Below, piece after piece: positions 33,825 through 45,636 of a stretch of 64,000 nt of DNA; positions within the stretch are counted from its first letter, which is position 1, and each line of letters begins with the position of its first letter. The notes beneath the pieces were generated by a model. The model did not search any database, was not told the DNA's origin, and saw only the letters and a list, made by a program, of their open reading frames with translations. Position numbers and translations under genes: made by a program. Origin of the DNA: Tragulus kanchil (Eukaryota; Chordata; Mammalia; Artiodactyla; Tragulidae); contig JAIOJX010000031.1 in assembly GCA_022376925.1 (NCBI GenBank), forward strand, positions 140,014,854-140,078,853. Direction: 5' to 3'.

Positions 33825-36017
33825 TGCATTCCAGGAGCACAGGCTCAGTAGCTGCAGTTCCCCGGCTCCAGCGCATGGCTCAAGCAGTTGTGCTGCCCAG
33901 GCTGAGTTCACAGCATGTGGGGTCGCCCCAGACTTGGGATCAAACCCGTGTCCCCTGCATTGGCAGGTGGATTTTTAACCACTGGACCACTAGGGAACGC
34001 CTCAGTTTTTCTTTTTTATATCTAAAATTACAGGTGAATGGTTTTTGTTTCCAACTGGAAATGCATTTCAGAATAACCAAACAGTTTATAAGGGGTAGCA
34101 TAGAAGCAGTGCAATTAGTCAATAAGAGACTCGTAGACTTGGTTATCAATATCTTAACAACACCTAATGAACTAATGGACCTGGGCAAAGATAAACAGTT
34201 CTTAACAATGTAAACAGAAAGACTACTAGGCATTAAGTAAAGAAGTGAATATCATCTATGAAATTATGTTGCCAAAAAAGAACCTGAACACAACTGGCAG
34301 AATCTAGGCTGTACGAGACTCTAGAGGAGAGAAGATCTGCTTCAAAAATAATAAAATACTTAAAAAAAAATTAATTAAGAAGGTTTAAGAGAATTCAACC
34401 GGTACAGAATATTTCACCCAACAGTAGCAGACCACACATTTTTCAAGTGCACATTGAACAGTATCAAAACTAAACCATATTCAGCCACAAAATGGTCTTA
34501 ATAAATTTAAAGACACTGAAGTCACATTAAGATTCTTTTCTGATAACAAGGGAATAAAACGGCACCAATAACAGAAGCAAAACTGGAAAATCCACATATA
34601 GGTGGAAATGCACACTTTTAAGCAACCAATGGGTCAAAGAAGGAAACACAAGGAAAGGTAGAAAATACCTTGAGACAAATGAAAATACAACAACCAAAAC
34701 TTATGAGATATAGTGTGGTGGCAGGAGAAAAATTTAGAGTAAATGCATTTTAAAACCAACAACCTAAATTTACAGACTAGATTTTGTAAGAACTTTTAAG
34801 AAACTAGAAAAAGAAGAATAATGCTAAGCTAGCAAAAGGAAGGAAATAATAAATAGTAGATCAGAGATGAATAAAGAGAGACTTGAAAAGTCAATGAAAC
34901 CAACAGTTGGTTCCTCAAAAGCATGCATTCCAGGAGCACAGGCTCAGTAGCTGCATTCCCGGCTCCAGCCATGGCTCAAGCAGTTGTGCTGCCCAGGCTG
35001 AGTTCACAGCATGTGGGGTCGCCCCAGACTTGGGATCAAACCCGTGTCCCCTGCATTGGCAGGTGGATTTTTAACCACTGGACCACTAGGGAACGCCTCA
35101 GTTTTTCTTTTTTATATCTAAAATTACAGGTGAATGGTTTTTGTTTCCAACTGGAAATGCATTTCAGAATAACCAAACAGTTTATAAGGGGTAGCATAGA
35201 AGCAGTGCAATTAGTCAATAAGAGACTCGTAGACTTGGTTATCAATATCTTAACAACACCTAATGAACTAATGGACCTGGGCAAAGATAAACAGTTCTTA
35301 ACAATGTAAACAGAAAGACCACTAGGCATTAAGTAAAGAAGTGAATATCATCTATGAAATTATGTTGCCAAAAAAGAACCTGAACACAACTGGCAGAATC
35401 TAGGCTGTACGAGACTCTAGAGGAGAGAAGATCTGCTTCAAAAATAATAAAATACTTAAAAAAAAATTAATTAAGAAGGTTTAAGAGAATTCAACCGGTA
35501 CAGAATATTTCACCCAACAGTAGCAGACCACACATTTTTCAAGTGCACATTGAACAGTATCAAAACTAAACCATATTCAGCCACAAAATGGTCTTAATAA
35601 ATTTAAAGACACTGAAGTCACATTAAGATTCTTTTCTGATAACAAGGGAATAAAACGGCACCAATAACAGAAGCAAAACTGGAAAATCCACATATAGGTG
35701 GAAATGCACACTTTTAAGCAACCAATGGGTCAAAGAAGGAAACACAAGGAAAGGTAGAAAATACCTTGAGACAAATGAAAATACAACAACCAAAACTTAT
35801 GAGATATAGTGTGGTGGCAGGAGAAAAATTTAGAGTAAATGCATTTTAAAACCAACAACCTAAATTTACAGACTAGATTTTGTAAGAACTTTTAAGAAAC
35901 TAGAAAAAGAAGAATAATGCTAAGCTAGCAAAAGGAAGGAAATAATAAATAGTAGATCAGAGATGAATAAAAGAGAGACTTGAAAAGTCAATGAAACCAA
36001 CAGTTGGTTCCTCAAAA
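33825..36017. repeat. Direct duplication pair D14 (offset about 1097-1099 bp)
   Basis: Left unit about 33825-34920, right unit about 34924-36017. Right-unit edge errors: agctgcattcccggctcc against agctgcagttccccggctcc, and ccagccatggc against ccagcgcatggc. One allele-like difference: gactactaggc against gaccactaggc. Confidence 0.9.
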
Positions 36018-36025
36018 AGGTTGAC

Positions 36026-37008
36026 ATATATTATTATTATTTATTATATATGAGCATATAAATAATATATATATTACATATACTATATGTATAATATATA
36101 ACTAATTGTTAATATATAACATATATAATATATAACAATATACAATATGTAACACAATATATATACTATATAATATATATTATGATATATAATAATTATA
36201 AGCATATATATAATTATATATATAACATGCAGTATATGCCTTATATAGAAAATACCTTGAAATATAGATATAAATATAATATACAAGATTATATTATTAT
36301 GATTATATATATCATTATATATACATATAATATACAATATATGCATAATGTGTATGTATACAATATAATATATAACTATATAATATATATTTAGTTATGT
36401 ATCACATATATATAGTGTATATAATATATAATATATAATTATACATATATATAATTATATATATAACATGCAGTATATGCCTTATATAGAAAATACCTTG
36501 AAATATAGATATAAATATAATATACAAGATTATATGATTATGATTATATATATTATATATACATATAACATATAATATATGCATAATGTATATGTATACA
36601 ATATAATATATAACAATATAATATATATTTAATTATTAATCTCTTATATATATAGTAAATAACATAAAATAAATAATTATATATATCAATAATTTTTATA
36701 AATATTACATATTATGCATATTAGATTAATAAAAATTATATATGTTATGTATAGTATATATTATATGTTATAATGTATATTATATATAGTGTATATAATA
36801 TGCATTGTATATAAGATACAATTTATATGTGTAAAATACATGCATAATGTATTATATTTATGTCTATATGTATACAATATACATAATGTAATGATATACA
36901 TTATTATGATAGTATATAACATAATGTTATATATTATATAATGTGCATAATTATTACTAATTATATATATTATTAATATATGTAATTATATATTATATAT
37001 CACAAGTT
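36026..37008. repeat. AT-rich low-complexity tract, about 1 kb
   Basis: Almost only A and T in TATA/ATAT patterns with rare G and C. It splits the L1 ORF2 between the 'ttggttcctcaaaaagg' and 'ataatctacatgaaagagc' segments. Open frames here are composition artefacts (Ile/Tyr-rich). Confidence 0.9.
36197..36655 (+). repeat. Two-copy imperfect tandem repeat (about 238 bp) inside the AT tract
   Basis: The segment containing ataacatgcagtatatgcc and 'agaaaataccttgaaat' at about 36223-36260 recurs at about 36461-36497 with scattered substitutions and indels (ttatattattatg against ttatatgattatg). The divergence contrasts with the near-identical 1.1-kb duplications, so this one is probably real and older. 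Confidence 0.75.
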
Positions 37009-37147
37009 CAATAATCTACATGAAAGAGCTAACTCCTTTAAATGTAAAACCTACCAAGACTGAACCATGAACAGATAAAGAGAAGTCTGAATTGACTTGA
37101 AACTAAATAGTAAGGAGACTGAATCAGTAATTTAAAACCTCCACGGA

Positions 37148-37480
37148 GGGCTTCCCTGGCGGTCCAGTGGATAAGGACACCGCCTTGAAGTGCAAGGGGC
37201 GCCAGTTCGATCCCTGGCCTGGGAAGATCGCACGTGCCGCAGAGCAGCTGGACCCATATGTCCAATTACCGAGCTGGAGCTCTGGAGCGCATGCGCCCAG
37301 AGCTGGCGCTCTGCGACAACAGAGGCCACTGCGATGGGAGGCCCACACAGGCCAAAGAACAAAGATGGATGAAAATAGAGAAATGAAAGACCAATGGAGG
37401 TGGCCCACCCGCTCCTCTCCCTCCCCAACCTGCCCCCGCACCAAAAAAAATTAAAAAAAAAAACAAAAACAAAAACAAAG
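37148..37480 (+). mobile_element. SINE-X, long subfamily, inside L1, with target-site duplication
   Basis: Flanked by aaacctccac[g/a]ga at 37135-37147 and 37481-37493. 'ctctgcgacaacagaggcc', C-rich extension (cgctcctctccctcccc) and A-rich tail. Confidence 0.92.
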
Positions 37481-37965
37481 AAACCTCCACAGAGAACAAC
37501 CTGTGACCAGATAGCTTCACTGGTGAAATCCACCAAATATTTAAAGACTTAACACCCAACTTCTCAAACTCTTTCAAAAACTGAAGATAAGAAAACATTG
37601 CTTCATTTACTGTATAAGACTAGCATTACCCTAATACCAAAGTCAGACACAGACATTACAAGAAAACTATAGACCAATGTCCTTTATGAATATTGATGCA
37701 AAAATCCTCAATGAGATATGAACTACAGAATTTAGCAGCACATTAAAATTATACACTATAGCCAAGTGGGATTCATTCCTTTAATATAAGGATGGTTCAA
37801 CATGAGAAAAAAATACACCGCAGTGACAGAATGAAGGAAAAATCACATGAGCATCTCAACTGATGCAGAAAGCATTTGACAAAATTTAACACACTTTCAT
37901 GATTAGGAAAACACCCCACAAACTAGAAATAGAAGAAAACTACCTCAACCTTTGTTAAAAAAAGA

Positions 37966-38341
37966 CCCATATAGTCAAAGTTACGGTTTTTCCAGTAGTC
38001 ATGTACTGATGCGAGGGTTGGACCATAAAGAAGGTTGAGTGCCGCAGAATTGATGTTTTTTAACTGTGGTGTTGGAGAAGACTCTTGAGAGTCACTTGAA
38101 CTGCAAGGAGATCAAACCAGTTAAATCAGTCCTAAAGGAAATCAACCGTGAATGTCCACTGGACAGACTGATCCTGAAGCTGAAGCTCCAATACCTTGGC
38201 CACCTGATGTGAAGATAGAAGTCACTGGAAAAGACCCTGAAGCTGGGAAAGACTGAGAGCAAGAGGAGAAGGGGGCAACAGAAGGTGAGATGGTTGGATG
38301 GCATCACTGACTCAATGGACATGAGTTTGAGCAAACTCAGG
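37966..38341 (+). mobile_element. BovB RTE 3' fragment
   Basis: 'gacccatatagtcaaagtta', 'ggaccataaagaaggttgag', 'ggtgttggagaagactcttg' and 'gatggttggatggcatcac' are sense BovB sequence. Inserted in the L1 chain and lacking its extreme 3' end. Duplicate about 38680-39053. Confidence 0.88.
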
Positions 38342-38410
38342 GGGAAAAAATGTTGCACTTCTATATAATAACAATGAACAATGTGAAAGGAAATTAAGAA
38401 TACAATTCCA

Positions 38411-38551
38411 GGGCTTCCCTGGTGGTCCAGTGGGTAAAGAGTCTGCCTTGCAGTGCAAGGGGCACCGGTTCAACCCCTGGTTTGGGAAGATCCCACGTGC
38501 CGCGGAGCAACTGGACCAGTGTTCAATTAGGAGCATGTACCAGCCAGTGCT
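38411..38551 (+). mobile_element. SINE-X cut short by the D15 junction
   Basis: The same insertion as 39121-39388, ending abruptly in error-rich sequence. Confidence 0.8.
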
Positions 38552-39120
38552 GAAAAATCACATGAGCATCTCAACTGATGCAGAAAGCATTTGACAAAAT
38601 TTAACACACTTTCATGATTAGGAAAACACCCCACAAACTAGAAATAGAAGAAAACTACCTCAACCTTTGTTAAAAAAAGACCCATATAGTCAAAGTTACG
38701 GTTTTTCCAGTAGTCATGTACTGATGCGAGGGTTGGACCATAAAGAAGGGTGAGTGCAGAATTGATGTTTTAAACTGTGGTGTTGGAGAAGACTCTTGAG
38801 AGTCACTTGAACTGCAGGAGATCAAACCAGTTAAATCAGTCCTAAAGGAAATCAACCCTGAATGTCCACTGGACAGACTGATCCTGAAGCTGAAGCTCCA
38901 ATACCTTGGCCACCTGATGTGAAGATAGAAGTCACTGGAAAAGACCCTGAAGCTGGGAAAGACTGAGAGCAAGAGGAGAAGGGGGCAACAGAAGGTGAGA
39001 TGGTTGGATGGCATCACTGACTCAATGGACATGAGTTTGAGCAAACTCAGGGGGAAAAAATGTTGCACTTCTATATAATAACAATGAACAATGTGAAAGG
39101 AAATTAAGAATACAATTCCA

Positions 39121-39388
39121 GGGCTTCCCTGGTGGTCCAGTGGGTAAAGAGTCTGCCTTGCAGTGCAAGGGGCACCGGTTCAACCCCTGGTTTGGGAAGA
39201 TCCCACGTGCCGCGGAGCAACTGGACCAGTGTGTCCAATTAGGAGCATGTACCCAGAGCCAGTGCTCTGCTACAAGAGAGGTCACTGCAATGGGAGGCCC
39301 ACACAGGCCAAAAAACAAAGATGGATGAAAATAAATAAATGAAAGACCATAAAAAAAAAAAGAGGCCAAAGTTTTTTTTTTTTAGAAA
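39121..39388 (+). mobile_element. SINE-X with target-site duplication
   Basis: Flanks agaatacaat[t/c]cca at 39107-39120 and about 39390-39403 are L1 sequence. Complete head, body and A/T-rich tail. Confidence 0.9.
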
Positions 39389-39775
39389 AAGAATACAATC
39401 CCATTTTCAATAACACCAAAGAGAATAAAATACTCAGGAATAAATTTAAAGAGGTAAAAGACTCGTAGCTGAAAATTACAAAATGTTGTTAAAAGAAAGA
39501 CAAAGCCAATAACTGGAAAGATATCTTATGTTCATGAATCCAAAGACCTAATATTATTAAGATGCCAGTACAGTGCAAAGCAATCCCCAGATTTGATGCA
39601 TTTCCTATCAACATCTCAATGAGGTGTTTTGCAGAAGTTGAAAACCCCATCCTAAAATTCACATAGAATTTCAAGGGATCCCAAATAGCCCAAGTAACCC
39701 TGAAAAAGAAGAACAAAGTTAGAGGCTTCCCACTGACTGATTTCAAAACTTACTACAAAGTTATAAAACCGTGTG

Positions 39776-39895
39776 GGAGGATTTCCCTGGGGATCCACTG
39801 GTTAAGACTTCTTCCAATGCAGGGCATGCAAATTTGATCCCTGGTTGGACAACTAAGATCCCACATGCTTTGTGCACACCCTCCCCTGAAAAAAA
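39776..39895 (+). mobile_element. CHR-1-like SINE fragment
   Basis: 'ggaggatttccctggggatc', 'gcaaatttgatccctgg' and 'caactaagatcccacatgc'. Inserted in L1; no clear tail. Confidence 0.6.
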
Positions 39896-40191
39896 CATAA
39901 AACAGAAACAATATTTTAACAAATTCAATGAAGACTTTAAAACATACACACAGACCAACAGAGCTGAACAGAAGCCAAGAAATATACCCTCACATGTAGA
40001 TTTAAAGGACTTCTGACAAAGTGTCAAGATTATTCAGTGGACAAAGAACAATCTTTTCAACGAAATTCTGGGAAAACTGGATATTCACATGACAAAAAAA
40101 AATGAAGTTACACCCTTTAATGCCATGTGCAAAAAATTAACCTACAGTAAAACAAAAACCTAAATATAAGACCTAATACTATTGAACTCTT

Positions 40192-40425
40192 AGGGCTTCC
40201 CAGGCAGCGCTAGTGGTAAAGAACCCTCCTGCAATGCAGGAAACTAAAGAGATGCAGGTTAAATCCCTGGGTCGGGAAGATCCCCTGGAGGAGGGCATGG
40301 CAGCCCACTCTAGTATTCTTGCCTGGAGAATCCCCATGGACAGAGGAACCTGGTGGGCTACAGTCCATAGGGTCAGAAAGAGTCAGACACAACTGAAGCA
40401 ACTAAGCAGCAGCAGCAGGCTAGTT
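40192..40425 (+). mobile_element. Bov-tA SINE
   Basis: Head gggcttcccaggcagcgcta, 'gatcccctggaggagggc', 'gtattcttgcctggagaatc', 'gtcagacacaactgaagc', tail of CAG repeats. Duplicate at about 41351-41584 with transitions (gggtcgggaag/gggttgggaag, ggcagccc/ggcaaccc). Confidence 0.92.
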
Positions 40426-40635
40426 GAATAGGTCTGTGATGGGGGCTACCTAAGAGCCTGGTGTGCCCACTCAGATCTACAGCGGTGCTCACACTGGCTT
40501 TAGTTACAAGCACCCTGACTCCAACCACTAGTCACCAGCGATGGGTCACGTGCTGGGAGTGGCTGAGCTTAGCAGAGATTCCTCGGTAACTGGGACCTGC
40601 ACAATTTGATGGTGCAGGATTCTTAAAGCAATTTT

Positions 40636-40761
40636 CAGACAAGAGTGGGTTGCCATGCCCTTCTCCAGGGGATCTTCCTGATCCAGGGATTGAACCTGCA
40701 TCTCTTTAGTTTCCTGCATTACAGGTGGGTTCTTTACCACGAATGCCACCTGGGAAGCCCT
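40636..40761 (-). mobile_element. Bov-tA SINE 5' part, reverse orientation
   Basis: 'caagagtgggttgccatgcc' to 'tgccacctgggaagccc'. Together with 40192-40425 it forms an inverted pair about 210 bases apart. Duplicate about 41797-41920. Confidence 0.88.
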
Positions 40762-40894
40762 GAGCATTCAATTCCAGGAGGAGGCTCTAGCAGGAGTCAC
40801 CTGAGCCGTATCTTTAAACAAGCCCCAGATCTTAAAAACAGCATGGAAAAAAAAAAAGAAAACCCAGCATGAATGGAGCCTAGGAGAATGCATT

Positions 40895-41220
40895 TTTTAA
40901 ATTAATTATTTATTTATTTTCTTTACAGAGTTTTGTTGTTTACTACTACACATCAACCTGAATCCGCCATAGGTACATGTCTCCCCTCTCCCAAACCTCC
41001 CTCCCATCTCCCTCTCCATTCCACCCCTCCGGGTCGCCACAGAGCCCCTGTTTGAGTTCCCCTAGTCCCACAGCAAATTCTCCTCCCTCCCCAATGTCCG
41101 TAAGTCTGTTCTCTATGTCTGTTTCTCCACTGCTGCTCTGCATATACTTTCATCGGTACCATCTTTCTAGACTCCACATACATGTGTCAGTATACAATAT
41201 CTATCTTTCTCTTTCTGACG
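40895..41220 (-). mobile_element. L1 3' UTR fragment, reverse orientation
   Basis: 'tttacagagttttgttgttt' followed by a C/T-rich UTR and 'gacgtacactactctgtatg' (complete only in the second copy, about 42056-42465). Confidence 0.75.
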
Positions 41221-42465
41221 TTATTCAGTGGGAAAATTTTGGGATATTCACATGACAAAAAAATGAAGTTACACCCTTTAATGCCATGTGCAAAAATTAA
41301 CCTACAGTAAAACAAAACCTAAATATAAGACCTAATACCCTTTAACCCTTAGGGCCCCCCAGGCAGCGCTAGTGGTAAAGAACCCTCCTGCAATGCAGGA
41401 AACTAAAGAGATGCAGGTTAAATCCCTGGGTTGGGAAGATCCCCTGGAGGAGGGCATGGCAACCCACTCTAGTATTCTTGCCTGGAGAATCCCCATGGAC
41501 AGAGGAACCTGGTGGGCTACAGTCCATAGGGTCAGAAAGAGTCAGACACAACTGAAGCAACTAAGCAGCAGCAGCAGGCTAGTTGAATAGGTCTGTGATG
41601 GGGGCTACCTAAGAGCCTGGTGTGCCCACTCAGATCTACAGCGGTGCTCACACTGGCTTTAGTTACAAGCACCCTGACTCCAACCACTAGTCACCAGCGA
41701 TGGGTCACGTGCTGGGAGTGGCTGAGCTTAGCAGAGATTCCTCGGTAACTGGGACCTGCACAATTTGATGGTGCAGGATTCTTAAAGCAATTTTCAGACA
41801 AGAGTGGGTTGCCATGCCCTTCTCCAGGGGATCTTCCTGATCCAGGGATTGAACCTGCATCTCTTTAGTTTCCTGCATTACAGGTGGGTTCTTTACCACG
41901 AATGCCACCTGGGAAGCCCTGAGCATTAAATTTCCCAGGAGGAGGCTCTAGCAGGAGTCACCTGAGCCGTATCTTTAAACAAGCCCCAGATCTTAAAAAC
42001 AGCATGGAAAAAAAAAAAGAAAACCCAGCATGAATGGAGCCTAGGAGAATGCATTTTTTAAATTAATTATTTATTTATTTTCTTTACAGAGTTTTGTTGT
42101 TTACTACTACACATCAACCTGAATCCGCCATAGGTACATGTCTCCCCTCTCCCAAACCTCCCTCCCATCTCCCTCTCCATTCCACCCCTCCGGGTCGCCA
42201 CAGAGCCCCTGTTTGAGTTCCCCTAGTCCCACAGCAAATTCTCCTCCCTCCCCAATGTCCGTAAGTCTGTTCTCTATGTCTGTTTCTCCACTGCTGCTCT
42301 GCATATACTTTCATCGGTACCATCTTTCTAGACTCCACATACATGTGTCAGTATACAATATCTATCTTTCTCTTTCTGACGTACACTACTCTGTATGATA
42401 GGTTCTAAATTCTTCTGCCTCATTAGAACTGACTCAAATGCATTTCTTTTTACAGCTGGAGACTG

Positions 42466-43270
42466 CATTTTAATAAGCTCCTCAAGTGATTCTTAGGGAT
42501 CCTAAGGCAGACGCCACACCACAGAGGGGCAGGAGGCCCCATTTCAGCTCTCTGGAAGCAACCAGGCTCTGAGTAAGGGCCACGGAGCCTGTAAGTAATG
42601 TATACAAACAATACTGAAGGGGAGAAACCAAACAAGAGTGCTGAGACATGGTGGTATCCATTTCAGTGTTTGCAGAGGTAAAATGTATAATAAGCATGGA
42701 AGTTTGCAGCCTGCCTTCCAGCATGCAAAAATTGAGAGTTTAGTTTATTCCCAGATTTCTCTGGTAACATAATAAGAAGCCTAAAGAACACATATCAGAC
42801 TGTTAATACCAGCAAATGCTCAGGGGTAGGATTACAGAGGATTTCCACTTTTTGTACAATGCATTTTCGTATTGTTTGAATATTTAAAAACAAATATTTA
42901 ATGTGAACTCCTGAGTCGATAATTATTCTAAAATGAAAGTTTTTTTAATGTATTACTTTTGCTGTCAGAAAACATTTAAGATTAAAAGGATCGTTTTTCA
43001 ATTATATAAATGAAAATTAAAGTGAAATCAGCAAAATTGCTAAAATTAACTTTTAATACCTGCATTTATGTCCTCATCGACTTCTGATATTTTATCATTA
43101 GAGCACCTAAAAACAATACACTAATTTCAAAATATTTCACTTTACCTTCTAGCTACTGAAGAGCTATCATATTGTCTTCTATGAAGTCTGACCAACAAAG
43201 ACATCTTAAATGCTAGAAAAATAAATTGCTTTCTTTACTGAGGATTAAGGACAAAAATCACCATCACAGT
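42466..43270. other. Unassigned DNA
   Basis: No named repeat or exon. The part after about 42818 recurs from 43953 through D17. Confidence 0.4.
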
Positions 43271-43274
43271 ATCA

Positions 43275-43641
43275 GTTTTCAGGTACTCAGTCATGTATGA
43301 CTTTGCAATCCCATGAACTGCAGCAAGTCAGATTTCCTCGTCCTTCACCATCTCCCCGAGTTTGCTTAAACTCATATCCATTGAGTTGGTGATGCCACCC
43401 AACCATCTCATCCTCTGTGGTCCCCTCATCCAGCATCAGGGTCTTTTCCAACCAGTCAGCTCTTCCCATCAGGTGGCCAAAGGACAGGCGTTTCACCTTC
43501 AGCATCAGTTCTTCCAGTGACTATTCAGGGTTGATTTCCTCTAGGATGGACTGATTTGTTTTCCTTGCAGTCTAAGGGACCCTCCAACGTCTTCTCCAGC
43601 ACCACAGCTCGTAAGCCATCAGTTCTTTCACTCTCAGCCTT
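43275..43641 (-). mobile_element. BovB RTE fragment, reverse orientation
   Basis: The minus-strand frame 43287-43505 carries the BovB C-terminal motif EDEMVGWHHQLNGYEF; the nucleotides 'gggtcttttccaaccagtc' and 'cttctccagcaccacagctc' agree. Interrupted at its end by a CHR-1-like SINE. Duplicate about 44410-44776. Confidence 0.88.
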
Positions 43642-43782
43642 TTATTTTTTTAAACATTTATTTATTTGGCTGTGCTGAGTCTTAGTTGTGGTATGTGGGA
43701 TCTAGTTCCCTGACTAGGGATTGAACTCAGGACCCCTGCATTAGGAGCACAGAGTCTTAACCACTGGACCACCAGGGAAGTC
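43642..43782 (-). mobile_element. CHR-1-like SINE inside BovB, with target-site duplication
   Basis: Starts tttattttttt, contains 'ggctgtgctgagtcttag' and ends 'ggaccaccagggaagtc'. Flanked by cagcctt at 43635-43641 and 43783-43789. Duplicate about 44777-44917. Confidence 0.8.
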
Positions 43783-43789
43783 CAGCCTT

Positions 43790-45128
43790 CTATATAGCAC
43801 AGTGAAATTTTAAGTGGCAAAGCTTGTTTCCAATGCCCATCTTGCACCTCAATACACTGGTCTTCAAGCAAACACAACAATGAAGACCAAGCTAATCATA
43901 GCCCATGGATGCCCTCCCAACTCTATGTCTCTACTAAGAAAAGTTTTAAAGGGCTCAGGGTAGGATTACAGAGGATTTCCACTTTTTGTACAATGCATTT
44001 TCGTATTGTTTGAATATTTAAAAACAAATATTTAATGTGAATTCCTGAGTCGATAATTATTCTAAAATGAAAGGTTTTTTTAATGTATTACTTTTGCTGT
44101 CAGAAAACATTTAAGATTAAAAGGATCGTTTTTCAATTATATAAATGAAAATTAAAGTGAAATCAGCAAAATTGCTAAAATTAACTTTTAATACCTGCAT
44201 TTATGTCCTCATCGACTTCTGATATTTTATCATTAGAGCACCTAAAAACAATACACTAATTTCAAAATATTTCACTTTACCTTCTAGCTACTGAAGAGCT
44301 ATCATATTGTCTTCTATGAAGTCTGACCAACAAAGACATCTTAAATGCTAGAAAAATAAATTGCTTTCTTTACTGAGGATTAAGGACAAAAATCACCATC
44401 ACAGTATCAGTTTTCAGGTACTCAGTCATGTATGACTTTGCAATCCCATGAACTGCAGCAAGTCAGATTTCCTCGTCCTTCACCATCTCCCCGAGTTTGC
44501 TTAAACTCATATCCATTGAGTTGGTGATGCCACCCAACCATCTCATCCTCTGTGGTCCCCTCCTCCAGCATCAGGGTCTTTTCCAACCAGTCAGCTCTTC
44601 CCATCAGGTGGCCAAAGGACAGGCGCTTCACCTTCAGCATCAGTTCTTCCAGTGACTATTCAGGGTTGATTTCCTCTAGGATGGACTGATTTGTTTTCCT
44701 TGCAGTCTAAGGGACCCTCCAACGTCTTCTCCAGCACCACAGCTCGTAAGCCATCAGTTCTTTCACTCTCAGCCTTTTATTTTTTTAAACATTTATTTAT
44801 TTGGCTGTGCTGAGTCTTAGTTGTGGTATGTGGGATCTAGTTCCCTGACTAGGGATTGAACTCAGGACCCCTGCATTAGGAGCACAGAGTCTTAACCACT
44901 GGACCACCAGGGAAGTCCAGCCTTCTATATAGCACAGTGAAATTTTAAGTGGCAAAGCTTGTTTCCAATGCCCATCTTGCACCTCAATACACTGGTCTTC
45001 AAGCAAACACAACAATGAAGACCAAGCTAATCATAGCCCATGGATGCCCTCCCAACTCTATGTCTCTACTAAGAAAAAGTTTAAGTCAATATAACATCTA
45101 AGTAAGATGCAGGGACATTGGCAGAAAG
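43790..45128. other. Unassigned DNA (partly duplicated)
   Basis: Outside the D17 and D18 repeats no gene or named element is seen. Confidence 0.4.
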
Positions 45129-45134
45129 TCTCAT

Positions 45135-45630
45135 TGTCCGGGACCGCAGACCGACCATACTCTATAGCCTCTCACGCATGAATGCTGCAATGCGCCACTT
45201 AAGATGGCGCCTAGCAGAGCCTCCCACGCATGAGCCCTGGCCGCACTTTACAGCCTCCAGCATAAGAGCATCGTCATGTTTTCACAAAGATGGCGCCTAG
45301 TGGATGTAGGGAGGTGTGGTTTAAGGCGTGTGCACATTGCTCTGATAGGCTGTTCCTAGTGTCCGTGCTCCGTGATCAGTGCATGCTTCCCTGCATTGCT
45401 ATGGTGTCTGAAGCACGTGCACATCTGACCTTTTACATGATTGGCTTATGAGTAGGTCCTTCCTGTTTCTGTATAGTATAACTACCTCCTTGTTTCTGCA
45501 ATAGAACGAGACTTGATCAGACTCTTGTCTTGTCTCCGTTTCTCGTGTCTCTTGTCCTCTCAATTCCCACTCCCCCCCTTTCGGGCCTGCATTGATGAAT
45601 CTGCGCTGACGAAGCCCGCGGGTCGGGACA
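45135..45630 (+). mobile_element. Solo LTR of a class II (ERVK-like) endogenous retrovirus
   Basis: 496 bases starting tgtccgggacc and ending gtcgggaca, so TG...CA with short inverted ends. Exact 6-bp flanks tctcat at 45129-45134 and 45631-45636; 6-bp duplications are typical of class II ERVs. A TATA-like tatagtata lies near 45475, followed by a T/C-rich U5-like stretch. Two 'aagatggcgcctag' motifs lie inside. No viral internal sequence flanks it. Strand inferred from the TATA and U5 order. Confidence 0.8.
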
Positions 45631-45636
45631 TCTCAT

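Larger units (their letters stand above)
31991..34213. repeat. Direct duplication pair D13 (offset about 1117-1128 bp)
   Basis: Left unit about 31991-33085, right unit about 33108-34213. The left edge has lost about 11 bases (aactaaaactctaaacag against aactaatggacctgggc). Two short mismatches lie at ggccacact/ggtcacact and agtcgtgg/agtcatgg. Confidence 0.9.
37838..39266. repeat. Direct duplication pair D15 (offset about 711-715 bp)
   Basis: Left unit about 37838-38551, right unit about 38553-39266: the only pair much shorter than 1 kb. The left unit ends inside a SINE-X with many losses (ccagtgttcaattagg against ccagtgtgtccaattagg, tgtaccagccag against tgtacccagagccag). Confidence 0.9.
34395..40190 (+). 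mobile_element. Fragmented L1 ORF2 with nested insertions
   Basis: Ordered ORF2 pieces: 'cagaatatttcacccaacag' (34412), 'gggtcaaagaaggaaacac' (34631), 'caacagttggttcctc' (34901), 'ccaagactgaaccatgaac' (37054), 'ccagatagcttcactgg' (37508), 'gatgcaaaaatcctcaatg' (37695), 'caataacaccaaagagaat' (39409), 'gggaaaactggatattcac' (40070). The pieces are in L1 order but degenerate and interrupted by an AT-rich tract, BovB, SINE-X and a CHR-1-like SINE, plus duplications D14-D16. Confidence 0.8.
40079..42381. repeat. Direct duplication pair D16 (offset about 1161-1163 bp)
   Basis: Left unit about 40079-41220, right unit about 41242-42381. The first 110 bases of the right unit have lost homopolymer bases and carry several substitutions (aataccctttaacccttagggcccccc against aatactattgaactcttagggcttccc, shown here as blocks near 41336 and 40176). 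Confidence 0.9.
42818..45078. repeat. Direct duplication pair D17 (offset about 1135 bp)
   Basis: Left unit about 42818-43943, right unit about 43953-45078. SNV-like differences: gaactcctgag/gaattcctgag, cctcatccagc/cctcctccagc, caggcgtttc/caggcgcttc. Confidence 0.9.

Noticed and set aside
36083..36584. Ile/Tyr-rich frames in the AT tract
   Set aside because: They arise from TATA/ATAT composition and have no other support.
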